Position numbers and translations under genes: made by a program. A stretch of 64,000 nt of DNA. It comes from Bacillus thuringiensis. GTDB lineage: Bacteria > Bacillota > Bacilli > Bacillales > Bacillaceae_G. Location: assembly GCF_022095615.2 (NCBI RefSeq), contig NZ_CP155559.1:4679501-4743500 (forward strand), given 5' to 3'. Each line of letters begins with the position of its first letter. The stretch's first letter is position 1. The notes beneath the pieces were generated by a model, which was not told the DNA's origin, did not search any database, and saw nothing but the letters and a program-made list of their open reading frames with translations. Below, one piece after another: positions 37,675 through 47,121 of the stretch.

Positions 37675-38160
37675 GAAAAGCGCAAGCGGCTCGTTCAGAA
37701 CAGGAGGACATTGGAACTCCTGAACTAGAGGCGCTTTTTGCCTCAAGTGAAGGAGTGAAATGACTGACTGTTCTAGCCGCTGGAGCTAGACAATAAAGAA
37801 AAGCGGAACCGACTGCTTAGCCCTGTTGGCTAAGGTTCTTTCGCACAGAAGACGCTTTTTGTCTTCTCGTGCGGAAGGTTCTTAGACATGAAGGGCTAGG
37901 AGGTGGAGCTGGACAAAGAAAAGCGCAAGCGGCTCGTTCAGATTGTGAGGAGGATGGAGCTTCTGACGTAAAGGCGCTTTTTGTCTTGCAGGAAGAAGCG
38001 CAACCACCGAACAATCTAGCCGCTGGAGATGGACAATAAAGAAAAGCGCAAGCGGCTCGTTCAGATTGTGAGGAGGACGGAGCTTCTGACGTAAAGGCGC
38101 TTTTTGCCTTGCAGGAAGAAGCGCAACCACCGAACAATCTAGCCGTTGGAGCTGGACAAT
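37675..38160. repeat. Four-unit array of a B. cereus-group intergenic repeat
   Basis: Four units of 120-123 bp begin near 37678, 37801, 37921 and 38044. Each begins with AAAGCGCAAGCGGCTCG or a variant and ends with TAGCCGCTGGAGCTGGACAA, so unit ends are complementary (CGGCT/AGCCG). Units 3 and 4 are nearly identical; unit 2 has a different middle. The pattern matches short bcr-type repeats known from this group. Open frames inside it are artefacts. The rest of the gap 37580-38288 holds no gene. Confidence 0.85.
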
Positions 38161-38243
38161 AAACACTTAAACGAAAAATTTTTTCAAAAAACGTTCTCCT
38201 ACACGATAATTAGTATATGATTCTATGTTCATTATTTTACACA

Positions 38244-38276
38244 AAATAAAAAAGGACAGCACAAAGGCTGTCCTTC
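38244..38276 (-). terminator. Terminator of gcvH
   Basis: AAGGACAGC-n6-GCTGTCCTT stem; T-run on the minus strand. Confidence 0.9.
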
Positions 38277-38288
38277 AGTCGACTATAA

Positions 38289-38672
38289 TTAGTCTTGGTT
38301 TGTCATTTCTGCATATTTTTCTGCAGTTAATAACTTCTCAACTTGGCTTGCATCAGAAAGTTCAACTTTAACCATCCATGCACCTTCGTATGGAGATTCG
38401 TTAACTAGTTCTGGTTGGTCACTTAATTCTTCGTTTACTGCTACAACTTTACCACTTACAGGTGCGTATAACTCAGAAACTGTTTTAACAGATTCTACGC
38501 TTCCGAATGGCTCGTCAGCTTCGATTGTTGCACCTACTTCAGGAAGTTCAACGAATACGATATCGCCTAGCTCACCTTGTGCAAAGTGAGTAATACCGAT
38601 AACAACTTCATTACCTTCAGTTTTTACCCATTCGTGTTCTTCAGAGTAACGTAAATTATTTGGAATGCTCAT
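38289..38672 (-). CDS. gcvH: Glycine cleavage H protein GcvH, 127 aa
   Basis: Lipoyl carrier of the glycine cleavage system, also the relay for lipoate in Bacillus. Lipoyl-lysine Lys63 lies in [12 protein letters not shown] at 38672 follows GGAGGTACAGTC. It is downstream of yusI on the same strand. Confidence 0.96.
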   Translation of the reverse strand: MSIPNNLRYSEEHEWVKTEGNEVVIGITHFAQGELGDIVFVELPEVGATIEADEPFGSVESVKTVSELYAPVSGKVVAVNEELSDQPELVNESPYEGAWMVKVELSDASQVEKLLTAEKYAEMTNQD

Positions 38673-38713
38673 GACTGTACCTCCAGTGAATGTATTAATT
38701 ATGTAAAAATACC

Positions 38714-39079
38714 TTATTGGTACTTTTTCCACACACTTTCAAACTGCTCTTCGTTAAAACCAAGTGTTACACTCGTTCCATTTGTTACAATTGGACGTTT
38801 AATTAACATGCCATCAGATGCTAAAAGTTCGTACATTTCGTCTTCGCTTGCATCCTTTAACTTATCTTTTAAACCAAGTTCGCGGTAACGCATTCCACTT
38901 GTATTAAAGAATTTTTTTAATGGCAATTCACTTTTCTCATGTAAATTACGTAAATCTTCTTTTGACGGTGGATTTTCAACAATATGAATCATCTCATATG
39001 CTACATCGTTTGCCTCAAACCATTTTTTTGCTTTTTGACATGTGCCACACTTTGGATATGAATAAAATGTTACTGTCAT
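38714..39079 (-). CDS. yusI: ArsC/Spx-family protein YusI, 121 aa
   Basis: ArsC-like fold with CGTC (Cys11, Cys14), [14 protein letters not shown] and the C-terminal [10 protein letters not shown] that contains the conserved Arg-Pro. It differs from Spx in the C-terminal part. It may be a redox-linked reductase. The ATG at 39079 follows AGGTG. Confidence 0.85.
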   Translation of the reverse strand: MTVTFYSYPKCGTCQKAKKWFEANDVAYEMIHIVENPPSKEDLRNLHEKSELPLKKFFNTSGMRYRELGLKDKLKDASEDEMYELLASDGMLIKRPIVTNGTSVTLGFNEEQFESVWKKYQ

Positions 39080-39282
39080 AAATTCACCTACTTTTTTACT
39101 AACCTTTACCTTTATCATATAGAAAACGTTTTATTATTTCAAACGATTATTCGCTAAACTTTTACTTATTTCGTGATAATTTTTAATAATCCTGCTAATT
39201 TTTCTTATTTTTCCGCCATTTGTTAAGAAAAAATAAATATTTAATTTTTTTTAGATTCTTCTCTCATCACTCGCGAGCATTA

Positions 39283-39467
39283 TCTTAAACAAACGTTTGA
39301 TTAACTCCCTATTTTTCTTTATTAATCCTGGAACTGCATCGATTTCTTCCTACCGAACATACACCTTAAGCAAACGTTTGATTAATTCCACTTTTTTCTT
39401 TGTTCATCCTTGAGCCGCATTGTTTTCTTCCTACCGAACATACATCTTAAACAAACGTTTGATTAAC
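39283..39467. repeat. Three palindromes CAAACGTTTG spaced exactly 81 bp
   Basis: CAAACGTTTG is at 39290, 39371 and 39452, each inside a larger TTAA-n-CAAACGTTTGATTAA element. The DNA between copies is also repeated, including TTCTTCCTACCGAACATACA (two copies). The whole is an 81-bp direct repeat in the 420-bp gap between yusI and the lipoprotein gene. The palindrome with a central CG resembles LacI- or TetR-family operators. Confidence 0.85.
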
Positions 39468-39499
39468 AATAAAAAAGGACCCTTTTACAGGCTCCTTCA

Positions 39500-40027
39500 T
39501 CATCGACTTAAATAATCTGCAATTGTTTGAAATACTATGATATACATATTATGAATATTTTGATCCGAAACAGTATCATTATATAATCCCATACCCCAAT
39601 ATTGTCCCTCAGGATTCCCCATATTTACAAATCCTTGTGTATACATCATTGCTTTGTCCCTTGGGGCATTGTCATAATCTAAATCTTTTTCAGTAAAAAT
39701 CAAGTATGGCCGATCCTTTAGACCGATAAAGAACACTGGCTTCTTTAATGATAAAAATAAGTCCGTATACTGCTCCTTTGATGCTTCTTGAAAGTATTCT
39801 TTCATGACAAGAAAACCATCAACTTTTGCTGCTTTCTCCTTCATCTCTTCTAACTTCACATTTTCAAACTTTATATTCCTAAACGTATCTTTCGGTTTTT
39901 CTCCAACAACTCCGATTACGAGTGCTCTTCCGTTATATTCTAATTTCTCTCCTTCTTTATCCTTTGCACACCCAGTACTCACTAGGCATATCAATATAAA
40001 AAATAAGAAATACGATAAACGCTTCAT
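39500..40027 (-). CDS. Hypothetical lipoprotein, 175 aa
   Basis: Signal sequence MKRLSYFLFFILICLVSTGC with lipobox STGC (Cys20). The mature domain (GRALVIGVVGEKPKDTFRNIKFENV, then KKPVFFIGLKDRPYLIF) alternates strands and helices and I do not recognise it. It lies upstream of the CAAACGTTTG repeats on the minus strand. Confidence 0.75.
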   Translation of the reverse strand: MKRLSYFLFFILICLVSTGCAKDKEGEKLEYNGRALVIGVVGEKPKDTFRNIKFENVKLEEMKEKAAKVDGFLVMKEYFQEASKEQYTDLFLSLKKPVFFIGLKDRPYLIFTEKDLDYDNAPRDKAMMYTQGFVNMGNPEGQYWGMGLYNDTVSDQNIHNMYIIVFQTIADYLSR

Positions 40028-40171
40028 ATAGCACCCTCCCCTTCTTTTAAGTCAAGTGACAAAAATGTAAGGCTAATTCAAGAAAATGTAAGTAAAATCG
40101 ATAGCTCAAATGACGTTTCTATATTATAATCAATTGAATTTACTTACATTACTAAAACATAGGAGCTTATC

Positions 40172-40819
40172 ATGAAGAAATTTAAACTTTCATCTTTTCT
40201 TCCGTTAAGTTATATACTTCTACTCGTACTCGTAAGTCCCCTTTACGATGTATTAAATAAATCTACTGTACACGCAGTAGATGTCACAACTGTAGTAGAT
40301 GATTGGATTCCATTTGTGAAAGCATTTATTATTCCTTATTTACTTTGGTTTCCATACTTATACGGCGCACTTATTTATTACTGCTTTGCAGATCGAAAAC
40401 AATATTATGTCACTTTAAGTAGTATAGTTCTTGGAAAACTTGCTTGTTTTTCTATTTATTATTTTTGGCAGACAACTGTACCACGTCCAACAGTCGTTGG
40501 ATCAGACGTATTTTCCGAACTAGTCCGCTATATTTATAGTATCGATCAACCGGTAAACTGTTTCCCTAGCATTCACGTTCTTACTACCTTTGTCATTATG
40601 CTAGCTGCCTTTAAACGTAGAGAACAACATGCTTTTGAATATTACATTCTTACCTTCTTCGGTACGCTTATTATTTTATCAACGTTATTTACGAAGCAAC
40701 ACGCATTTGTAGACGCCATTTCTGGAATGACGCTTGCAAGCATACTTTATTTCGGCGTTCAGCTTCTATTAGTAAAAGAAACCGTACGTGTTCCAGTAAA
40801 ACAAAATCATAAAATGTAA
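40172..40819 (+). CDS. PAP2-family membrane phosphatase, 215 aa
   Basis: Five or six membrane helices with the acid-phosphatase motifs VPRPTV (about 110), NCFPSIHV (about 132) and FTKQHAFVDAISG (about 172). The last motif has Lys in place of the usual Arg. It probably dephosphorylates a lipid phosphate at the membrane. ATG follows AGGAGC. Confidence 0.85.
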   Translation: MKKFKLSSFLPLSYILLLVLVSPLYDVLNKSTVHAVDVTTVVDDWIPFVKAFIIPYLLWFPYLYGALIYYCFADRKQYYVTLSSIVLGKLACFSIYYFWQTTVPRPTVVGSDVFSELVRYIYSIDQPVNCFPSIHVLTTFVIMLAAFKRREQHAFEYYILTFFGTLIILSTLFTKQHAFVDAISGMTLASILYFGVQLLLVKETVRVPVKQNHKM

Positions 40820-40850
40820 AAAGCAGACTGTGGCTTCCAGTCTGCTTTTC
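40817..40850. terminator. Terminator of the PAP2 gene
   Basis: AAAAGCAGACTG-n7-CAGTCTGCTTTT stem with flanking A- and T-rich tracts. Confidence 0.88.
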
Positions 40851-40874
40851 TCTATATAAAAGGAGATTTTCAAT

Positions 40875-41888
40875 TTAAGATTGCGGTACAGTCATATCAC
40901 CAGAATGAATACGACCTGCTTTTTTAAGCGCAATGTAAAGTATATAAGAAACAGCTACTGGAATGATGATATAAGTGATTACCATCGCTGGGACAACTTC
41001 CCATCCTTGGCTGGAAATTAAATTAATTGGTGCGATAAGAGAACTTAATCCAAGACCTGCAATTTCTTTTCCTGCTTCCAGTTGGAAAATTAATGCGGAC
41101 ACTGGACCAACTATAGCACTGGCGACGACAGTTGGGACGAGAATCATCGGGTTTTTAGTGATATTTGGCAACTGCACTTTCGGAGTACAAAGCGCCTGAG
41201 CTAATATGCCACCTAAATTATTTTCTTTCGCTGAAATAACAGAGAATCCGATAAACTGAGCAACGCAGCCGGCAAGAGCAGCACCACCTGCAACACCGTC
41301 TAAGCTAAGTGCGATCGCTAACGCAGCTGATGAAGCTGGAGAGATAAGTAATAGTCCCCAAACTACTGCTATCACGATAGAAGCGATAAACGGGCTACCA
41401 GCTGAACTCTCTTTAATGAATGCTCCAACTGCATTTAAAACCGGACTAATATTTTGTGCTAACCAAATGCCTACTAAACCAGAACCTAATATTGCCGCAA
41501 ATGGAACGAGCATCATATCTAATGCAGTTTTTCCACTTAAACGTTTACCAATATATACAGCTAAAGTTGCTGTTAATAATGCACCGATTGGCTCACCTGT
41601 TTTAATGATTAGACCTGCTTCAGTAATCGAGATAGATCCGGCACCAATCGCTCCAGCTACCATAGCTGAGAAAATTACAAGACCGTTTGCACCGAGCATA
41701 AAAGCAATTCCGGCACCAATGGCTGGTGCCATAAGTGATTTTGCAACAACTCCGATTGTAATAAGCAACGGAATATCAACAATTCTTCCTATATTTTCGA
41801 TCAGTAAACCAATTCCGAGGGATACGAAAATACCTTGTGCGATACCAGCAGATGCTTTAAATACACGAGACATTATATATTCCTTCAT
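40875..41888 (-). CDS. PTS EIIC-like membrane transporter, 337 aa
   Basis: About ten membrane helices with Gly/Ala-rich repeats (AGIAQGIFVSLGIGLL, GAGSISITEAGLII, SPASSAALAIALSLDGVAGGAALAG). This fits the stand-alone PTS_EIIC_2 family, which lacks IIA/IIB domains. The substrate is unknown. The ATG at 41888 has 8-nt spacing to AAGG; a GTG at 41897 is an alternative. It directly follows ldh, so they are co-transcribed, perhaps linked to fermentation. Confidence 0.8.
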   Translation of the reverse strand: MKEYIMSRVFKASAGIAQGIFVSLGIGLLIENIGRIVDIPLLITIGVVAKSLMAPAIGAGIAFMLGANGLVIFSAMVAGAIGAGSISITEAGLIIKTGEPIGALLTATLAVYIGKRLSGKTALDMMLVPFAAILGSGLVGIWLAQNISPVLNAVGAFIKESSAGSPFIASIVIAVVWGLLLISPASSAALAIALSLDGVAGGAALAGCVAQFIGFSVISAKENNLGGILAQALCTPKVQLPNITKNPMILVPTVVASAIVGPVSALIFQLEAGKEIAGLGLSSLIAPINLISSQGWEVVPAMVITYIIIPVAVSYILYIALKKAGRIHSGDMTVPQS

Positions 41889-41910
41889 TTGTTTCACCTT
41901 CTCCTATAAG

Positions 41911-42861
41911 TTAGTAACCAATTGTTTTCATATAATCACGTAAAGTATCGTTTGATTTTGCGAATCGAGATTCTTCATCCTCTGTTAAATTTAGCTCTAC
42001 AACCTCTTTCATACCGTCTCTAGTAATAATAGCTGGTACTCCTGTACAAATATCATATTCACCATACTCACCATCTAAAATAGCTGATACAGCAATTACA
42101 CGGTGATCATCGTTAAAGATTGAACTCGCAATATATGCTAGAGAATTTCCGATTCCGTAATAAGTAGTTCCTTTACGTTTATAAATTTCCCATCCAGCTT
42201 TTGCAGTCTTCTCAACAATTTCATCTAAATCTATTTCACCAAATTGGTCTTTTTTCTCTTCTAAAATTTGCAAAATTGGTTTTCCACCAACAGTTACGTG
42301 TGACCAAGCAACCATTTGAGAATCACCATGTTCTCCTAATGAATACCCATGAATACTACGAGGATCTACATGTAACATTTCAGATAAAATTGTTCTTAAG
42401 CGAGAAGAATCTAGCGATGTACCAGTACCGATCACACGATTTCTAGGTAATCCAGATAATTTCCACACTTGATATGTAATAATATCAACTGGGTTCGATG
42501 CAAGTAAGAAAATACCATCAAATCCACTTTCCATTACGCCGCCAACAACGCTCTCCATAATCTTTGCGCTTGCTCCTAAAGTATCTAAACGACTTTGCCC
42601 TGGTTTTGGTGCTGGTCCTGCTGTAATAATAACAATGTCCATATCTTTGCAGTCTTCATAGCTTCCTGCATATACTTTTGTTCTTGTATTTGTAAAGTTA
42701 ATGCAGTGTGATAAATCCATTGCTTCCCCAACTGCACGTTCATGATTTATATCAATTAATAATAGCTCTTCGCAAATGCCTTGATTGACAATGGAATATG
42801 CACAACTTGATCCAACTAATCCAGTACCGATAATTGCAATTTTTCTTGTATTTCGTTTCAT
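41911..42861 (-). CDS. ldh: L-lactate dehydrogenase, 316 aa
   Basis: NAD-dependent L-LDH that converts pyruvate to lactate. NAD loop GTGLVG (12-17), SNPVDIIT, substrate-binding Arg in DSSRLR and catalytic His in EHGDSQ are present. B. cereus-group genomes have several LDH paralogues; this one resembles the less-studied type. The ATG at 42861 follows AGGAGAG. TTGTGAA-like sequences lie upstream (near 42950-42985) and could be Rex or Fnr sites, but they are not symmetric. Confidence 0.92.
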   Translation of the reverse strand: MKRNTRKIAIIGTGLVGSSCAYSIVNQGICEELLLIDINHERAVGEAMDLSHCINFTNTRTKVYAGSYEDCKDMDIVIITAGPAPKPGQSRLDTLGASAKIMESVVGGVMESGFDGIFLLASNPVDIITYQVWKLSGLPRNRVIGTGTSLDSSRLRTILSEMLHVDPRSIHGYSLGEHGDSQMVAWSHVTVGGKPILQILEEKKDQFGEIDLDEIVEKTAKAGWEIYKRKGTTYYGIGNSLAYIASSIFNDDHRVIAVSAILDGEYGEYDICTGVPAIITRDGMKEVVELNLTEDEESRFAKSNDTLRDYMKTIGY

Positions 42862-43065
42862 GGCAATCTCTCCTAATTGATCATATAATCTATTTCTTTT
42901 GTTCTTTACACTCCTAATTATAGAGATTCCCACGATAGAAACCATGGATACTTTGTGAAATATTGAGCAAACTTTTGTCCTTTTTGTGAATTGTTATATT
43001 CCATTTTCGTCATATTTGTTACAACTGGAAAAATATTTATTATATATTTATTGACATGCCCAAAA

Positions 43066-43098
43066 TAAAAAACGAGCGACTTCATTCGCTCGTTTTTT
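43066..43098. terminator. Bidirectional-looking terminator
   Basis: AAAAACGAGCGA-n6-TCGCTCGTTTTT stem with A- and T-runs, just after the CotF-like gene. Confidence 0.92.
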
Positions 43099-43105
43099 CA
43101 TCCCA

Positions 43106-43354
43106 TTATTCCGCACTTAATTGACCCTTTAATTGCTGTACAATCATTGGATTAGCAGGTGCTGCCGGCTTGTAATAACTCTTTTGCTTTGCGTACTCAT
43201 ACATATCGCGTTGGCGCATCTCATCTTGATTACGAATTTGGATTAACGTTTGATGTAACTGTTCATTATCAGACTGAGAAATATAATTTGCATAACTTGT
43301 TAAACTTGCATTTAATCCTGCTAAATAATCGTTTACCATATCTTTTTCATTCAT
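43106..43354 (-). CDS. Spore coat protein, CotF-like, 82 aa
   Basis: Short helical protein (MNEKDMVNDYLAGLNASLTSYANYISQSDN) that matches the helical repeat of the CotF/coat-associated family. It ends in a Pro-rich tail. ATG follows GGAAG. It forms a pair with the 61-aa gene upstream. Confidence 0.8.
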   Translation of the reverse strand: MNEKDMVNDYLAGLNASLTSYANYISQSDNEQLHQTLIQIRNQDEMRQRDMYEYAKQKSYYKPAAPANPMIVQQLKGQLSAE

Positions 43355-43367
43355 CTGTTACTTCCTC

Positions 43368-43553
43368 CTATCCTAGGAAAGTCATTAATTGCTGTTTCGT
43401 ATTTCGTGCATCTTGCGCATCTTTTTGTAGCATTTGCTTTAGCTGTGGATCTGTACAAGCCTGTGCATACTGGTCTAACTTGTTAATAATTGTTGCGTGT
43501 CCACCAATTAAATGACGTAAGTTTTCTACTTCAAGCTCTGTTAAATTTTGCAT
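43368..43553 (-). CDS. Coat-associated helical protein, 61 aa
   Basis: Two-helix protein (LTELEVENLRHLIGGHATIINKLDQYAQ...) related to the ferritin-like N-terminal part of CotF-type coat proteins. It probably pairs with the 82-aa protein to complete a four-helix unit; this is inferred. ATG follows AGGAG. Confidence 0.75.
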   Translation of the reverse strand: MQNLTELEVENLRHLIGGHATIINKLDQYAQACTDPQLKQMLQKDAQDARNTKQQLMTFLG

Positions 43554-43619
43554 AGAATACTCCTACCTTTCTTCTTTCATTCTCCTTTAGTATTCTGTTC
43601 TTTTCGAATCATATGCACT

Positions 43620-43654
43620 AAAAAAACCTTAGAATTGCTTCTAAGGTTTTTCGT
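43620..43654 (-). terminator. Terminator of the TetR gene
   Basis: AACCTTAGAA-ttgc-TTCTAAGGTT stem; T-run on the minus strand. Confidence 0.92.
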
Positions 43655-43669
43655 TGTTTTGCTTCTTAT

Positions 43670-44227
43670 TCACTCTCTCATTACATGTAATCCTTTAATA
43701 AACGTTTCCAATAATACATGTAAACTTATATCTAAATCTAACGGCAGGCCAAATCCACCCTGCTGTTCAATCGACGCAAATCCATGACAAATACTTCTGA
43801 ATCCACGTGTCGCATGAAGGGCATTCTCTCCTTCTAAGCCGTATTGTTGTAAAACCTGAAGGCAAAGCTTTACAATTCCGTCACCCGCTTTTCTTACTTC
43901 TTCATCTCGTACAAAAGTTGCTTCATAGAGTCCAGGATGTTTGCGGACGAATGCTACATACGCTGCTCCTAAAGCATGAATTGCTTCATCCATACGTTTA
44001 CCCTCGGCCGCTTCTTCCAGTCTGTTATGCAGCTGTTTTATTCCGTAAATACCAAGATTTTTCCGTACATCTTGTAACCCTTTCACGTGATTATATAGTG
44101 AGGGCGAACGTACCCCTAATCTTTGCGCTAATGAAGCTAACGTTACTTCTTGTATTCCATTTGCATCTGCAATTTCTGCCGCTGTTTCTACAATTTTAGG
44201 TAATGTAAGTCCGATTCTCGGTGACAT
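43670..44227 (-). CDS. TetR/AcrR-family regulator, 185 aa
   Basis: N-terminal HTH (IVETAAEIADANGIQEVTLASLAQRLGVRSPSLYNHVKGL, about 10-50) and a C-terminal ligand domain with the HGFASIEQQGGFG segment typical of WHG-domain TetR proteins. It starts 3 bp after the metallo-beta-lactamase-fold gene in one operon. The two palindromes upstream of that gene are its probable operators. Confidence 0.88.
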   Translation of the reverse strand: MSPRIGLTLPKIVETAAEIADANGIQEVTLASLAQRLGVRSPSLYNHVKGLQDVRKNLGIYGIKQLHNRLEEAAEGKRMDEAIHALGAAYVAFVRKHPGLYEATFVRDEEVRKAGDGIVKLCLQVLQQYGLEGENALHATRGFRSICHGFASIEQQGGFGLPLDLDISLHVLLETFIKGLHVMRE

Positions 44228-44230
44228 AAA

Positions 44231-44953
44231 TTAACCCTCTTTTCTACTTTCTATATTCCGCTTAGCTTCCTTAATAACAAGCTCTATGATAGCACCTGGA
44301 TCATTTATCATTTTTCCATGCCCTGCCGCAAGCAAGGACGGCTCATATTCTCTTAGCTTCTCTGCACTTTGTAATGCTATTTCTTTACTCCACGTTGCCA
44401 TCGCAGGAAATGGAAACCAAAATTTCATTTGTCCCGAAACAGCCATACCTCCTCTTGTTTGGAATGCATCCCCAACAATAAGAGCTTTATTTCTTACATC
44501 AAGGAATGACATGGATCCTGGCGTATGTCCCGGTGTCATAATCGCAAGCAGCGATCCAACTCGGTCGCCATCTTCTAATAAAACATCAGGTACCGTTTTT
44601 ACTTTTTTAGGTACACCGCCTTTTATCGGTATATTCGGCTCATCCTCTTGTAACGTCGTATCTCCTTCTAACAGTTTTGCGTCCCTCTTAGAAATATAGA
44701 CTGGAACATTAGGAAGTACTTCCTTTAATGCGTCTAATGCACCGATATGATCATCATGCGCATGTGTTAATACAATCTTAGTAATTGGTTTCCCTATTTT
44801 CTCAGACGCCTGTAAAATTCCTTTTGCGCTATATGGCAAAGCCGCATCAATTAAAGTTAAACCATCTTCTTCCTCGACAAAGTAACAATTCACAGGAAAC
44901 ACTCTTGGCAAAAATGACAATTGATATACCGTTTTTTCATGTATCACTCTCAT
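44231..44953 (-). CDS. Metallo-beta-lactamase-fold hydrolase, 240 aa
   Basis: Zinc hydrolase with THAHDDHIGA (about residue 62), TPGHTPGSMSF, VGDAFQT and AAGHGKMI metal ligands. The substrate is unknown. ATG 44953 follows GGGAG. Co-transcribed with the TetR gene, which suggests that it acts on, or is induced by, the regulator's ligand. Confidence 0.88.
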   Translation of the reverse strand: MRVIHEKTVYQLSFLPRVFPVNCYFVEEEDGLTLIDAALPYSAKGILQASEKIGKPITKIVLTHAHDDHIGALDALKEVLPNVPVYISKRDAKLLEGDTTLQEDEPNIPIKGGVPKKVKTVPDVLLEDGDRVGSLLAIMTPGHTPGSMSFLDVRNKALIVGDAFQTRGGMAVSGQMKFWFPFPAMATWSKEIALQSAEKLREYEPSLLAAGHGKMINDPGAIIELVIKEAKRNIESRKEG

Positions 44954-44975
44954 ATTTCCAGCTCCCTTTCCGAAA

Positions 44976-45024
44976 AAACTAATACTATTAGTTTCATTAT
45001 ACTAATGGTATTAGTTTTATGTCA
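44976..45024 (-). promoter_or_regulatory. Promoter with two TetR-type operators
   Basis: Operator 1: AAACTAATACTATTAGTTT (44976-44994), a perfect 19-nt palindrome. Operator 2: ACTAAT-ggt-ATTAGT (45001-45015). The minus-strand promoter is TGACAT (45024-45019), 17-bp spacer, TATAAT (45001-44996). Operator 2 fills the spacer and operator 1 covers the start-site region. Confidence 0.82.
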
Positions 45025-45042
45025 CTAAAAATTTCATTTTTG

Positions 45043-45093
45043 AAAAAAAAAAAAAAAAAAGAACAGTAGCCGTTTATACGACTACTGTTCTTT
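45043..45093 (-). terminator. Terminator of the fad operon with A18 tract
   Basis: GAACAGTAG and CTACTGTTC form the stem. An 18-A homopolymer (45043-45060) gives an unusually long T-run on the minus strand; it is also a slippage-prone site. Confidence 0.92.
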
Positions 45094-45100
45094 ACAGCTA

Positions 45101-46885
45101 TTAAACTGTGTAACGCTCATCTTCTAAAATTTTCGCAGCGATTTCACGTTTCTTCGGAATTACGTTAAGTGGTGTGTGGCGAGTTAATTTGCGTAATGAT
45201 GATAACATCATGCGCAGCATGTCGCCGTTTTCAACTGCGATAAGTGTTTCTTTCGCATCTGCTTCGATTTCGTTGAATGCTTCTTGGCAGAATACTTCAG
45301 TGTATAACACTTTTTGTTTATTCTTTTCAAGACCAGTTGTTTTAATTGCCTTTTCTGTACGAAGAACAGCTGACTCCATTGCGTATAGGTTGCTTACGAT
45401 GTCAGCAATATTCACAAGAATTTCTTGCTCTTTATCTAATGCTTTACCATATTTTTGAGCAGCTAATCCAGCTACCATTAAACCGATTTTCTTAGCGTTA
45501 CTTACTAAATACTTTTGAAGTGCTAATGGCTCATCGCCTACTTCTTCTGGCATCATCATCATTAACTCTTCTTGTAATTTTTGTGCTTTTTGAAGAAGTG
45601 GTAATTCACCTTTCATCGCTTTACGTAAGAACGTACCTGGTACGATTAGGCGGTTAATTTCGTTCGTTCCTTCGAAAATACGGTTAATACGAGAATCGCG
45701 GTACATTCTTTCAATCTCATACTCTGCCATAAATCCGTAACCACCGTGAATTTGAACACCTTCATCAACTGTATAATCTAGTACTTCAGAACCGAATACT
45801 TTATTTAAAGAACACTCGATTGCATATTCAGCGATAGACGCTGCTACTGCTTTACCGTCCTTTACTTCCTCTTCTGATAATGTGCTCATGCGGCTTTCGA
45901 ATAAACCTACTGTACGGTATACAGAGCTTTCAGCTGCATATGTTTTCGCTGCCATATTCGCAAGTTTCTCTTGAATTAATGGGAAGCGAGCGATTGGTTG
46001 TTTGAACTGTTGACGTTGGTTTGCATATTGTGCTGAAATTTCTACTGCACGTTTCGCAGATCCAACTGTACCAACACCTAATTTATAACGACCGATATTT
46101 AAAATGTTGAACGCGATAATATGACCTTTACCGATTTCACCAAGTAAGTTTTCTTTCGGTACTAATGCATCTTCCAAAATTAACGTACGAGTTGAAGAAC
46201 ATTTAATACCCATTTTCTTTTCTTCTGGGCTTGTAGATACGCCAGCATATTCTTTCTCTACGATAAATGCTGAGAAGTGCTCTCCATCAATTTTTGCGTA
46301 TACGATAAATACGTCAGCGAATGCAGAGTTTGTAATCCATTGTTTTTCACCATTTAATACGTAATGTGTACCTTCTGCATTTAAACGTGCAGTTGTTTTT
46401 GCACCTAATGCATCAGATCCTGAACCTGGCTCTGTTAATGCGTATGCAGCTAATTTTTCACCAGTTGCAAGTAATGGTAAATACTTTTTCTTTTGCTCTT
46501 CGTTACCGAATAATACGATTGGTAATGACCCGATACCTACGTGAGCACCGTGAGTAATTGCAAAGCCACCAGCGCGCGAGAATTTCTCTGCGATTAACGC
46601 TGAACTTACTTTATCAAGACCAATTCCGCCATACTCTTCTGGTACGTCAGCGCCTAATAAACCAAGTTCCCCAGCTTCTTTTAAAAGACGAACAGAACGA
46701 TCAAACTCATGTTGCTCTAAATATTCAAGCTCTGGAAGAACTTCATTTACGATAAAGTCCTCTGTCGTTTTTGCAATCATTTTATGCTCAGATGAAAAAT
46801 CTTCTGGCGTAAACACTTGATCAATCGTAATCTCATCTACTAAAAAGCTACCACCTTTAACCGCATTTCCTACTGTTTTTTCCAT
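45101..46885 (-). CDS. fadE: Acyl-CoA dehydrogenase FadE, 594 aa
   Basis: FAD enzyme for the first step of beta-oxidation. Typical signatures are [36 protein letters not shown] and the late [23 protein letters not shown] followed by [10 protein letters not shown], where the catalytic Glu lies. It has an extra C-terminal helical domain of about 170 residues. Start 46885 follows AGGAGG. Last gene of fadN-fadA-fadE. Confidence 0.94.
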   Translation of the reverse strand: MEKTVGNAVKGGSFLVDEITIDQVFTPEDFSSEHKMIAKTTEDFIVNEVLPELEYLEQHEFDRSVRLLKEAGELGLLGADVPEEYGGIGLDKVSSALIAEKFSRAGGFAITHGAHVGIGSLPIVLFGNEEQKKKYLPLLATGEKLAAYALTEPGSGSDALGAKTTARLNAEGTHYVLNGEKQWITNSAFADVFIVYAKIDGEHFSAFIVEKEYAGVSTSPEEKKMGIKCSSTRTLILEDALVPKENLLGEIGKGHIIAFNILNIGRYKLGVGTVGSAKRAVEISAQYANQRQQFKQPIARFPLIQEKLANMAAKTYAAESSVYRTVGLFESRMSTLSEEEVKDGKAVAASIAEYAIECSLNKVFGSEVLDYTVDEGVQIHGGYGFMAEYEIERMYRDSRINRIFEGTNEINRLIVPGTFLRKAMKGELPLLQKAQKLQEELMMMMPEEVGDEPLALQKYLVSNAKKIGLMVAGLAAQKYGKALDKEQEILVNIADIVSNLYAMESAVLRTEKAIKTTGLEKNKQKVLYTEVFCQEAFNEIEADAKETLIAVENGDMLRMMLSSLRKLTRHTPLNVIPKKREIAAKILEDERYTV

Positions 46886-46974
46886 GAAAATTTCCTCCTT
46901 CATATTTTCATAAGCCGCTTCTCTCATTTTGAAAGAAGCTGGCTCTCCCGTTTATTTTTTATAAACCTTTGTTG

Positions 46975-47120
46975 CTTCCATTCTTTGTATTAGCGTCGTC
47001 TCGTTCTGAGCGAGCCGCTTACACTTTTTTATATAATCCAGTTCCAGCGGCTAGAATGTTCGGTGGCTAGAACAGTCGGTCGTTTCACCCCTTCCTGTTC
47101 TGAACGAGCCACCTGCACTT
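46975..47120. repeat. Intergenic repeat related to the array at 37.7 kb, inverted
   Basis: Contains CGTTCTGAGCGAGCCGCTT, CCAGCGGCTAGAA and CCTGTTCTGAACGAGCC, which are reverse complements of the unit ends at 37675-38160. It fills the gap between fadA and fadE. Inside an operon it would be transcribed and could fold. Confidence 0.75.
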
Positions 47121-47121
47121 T

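Noticed and set aside
37817..38166. Two Cys- and Ser-rich open frames with internal duplication, minus strand
   Set aside because: They run through the intergenic repeat array, have no ribosome binding site and repeat only because the DNA repeats.
39283..39467. CRISPR-like array
   Set aside because: The parts between palindromes are themselves repeated, so they are not unique spacers.
42862..43000. Rex or Fnr box upstream of ldh
   Set aside because: TTGTGAA-like half sites are present but no symmetric site was found; not strong enough to list.
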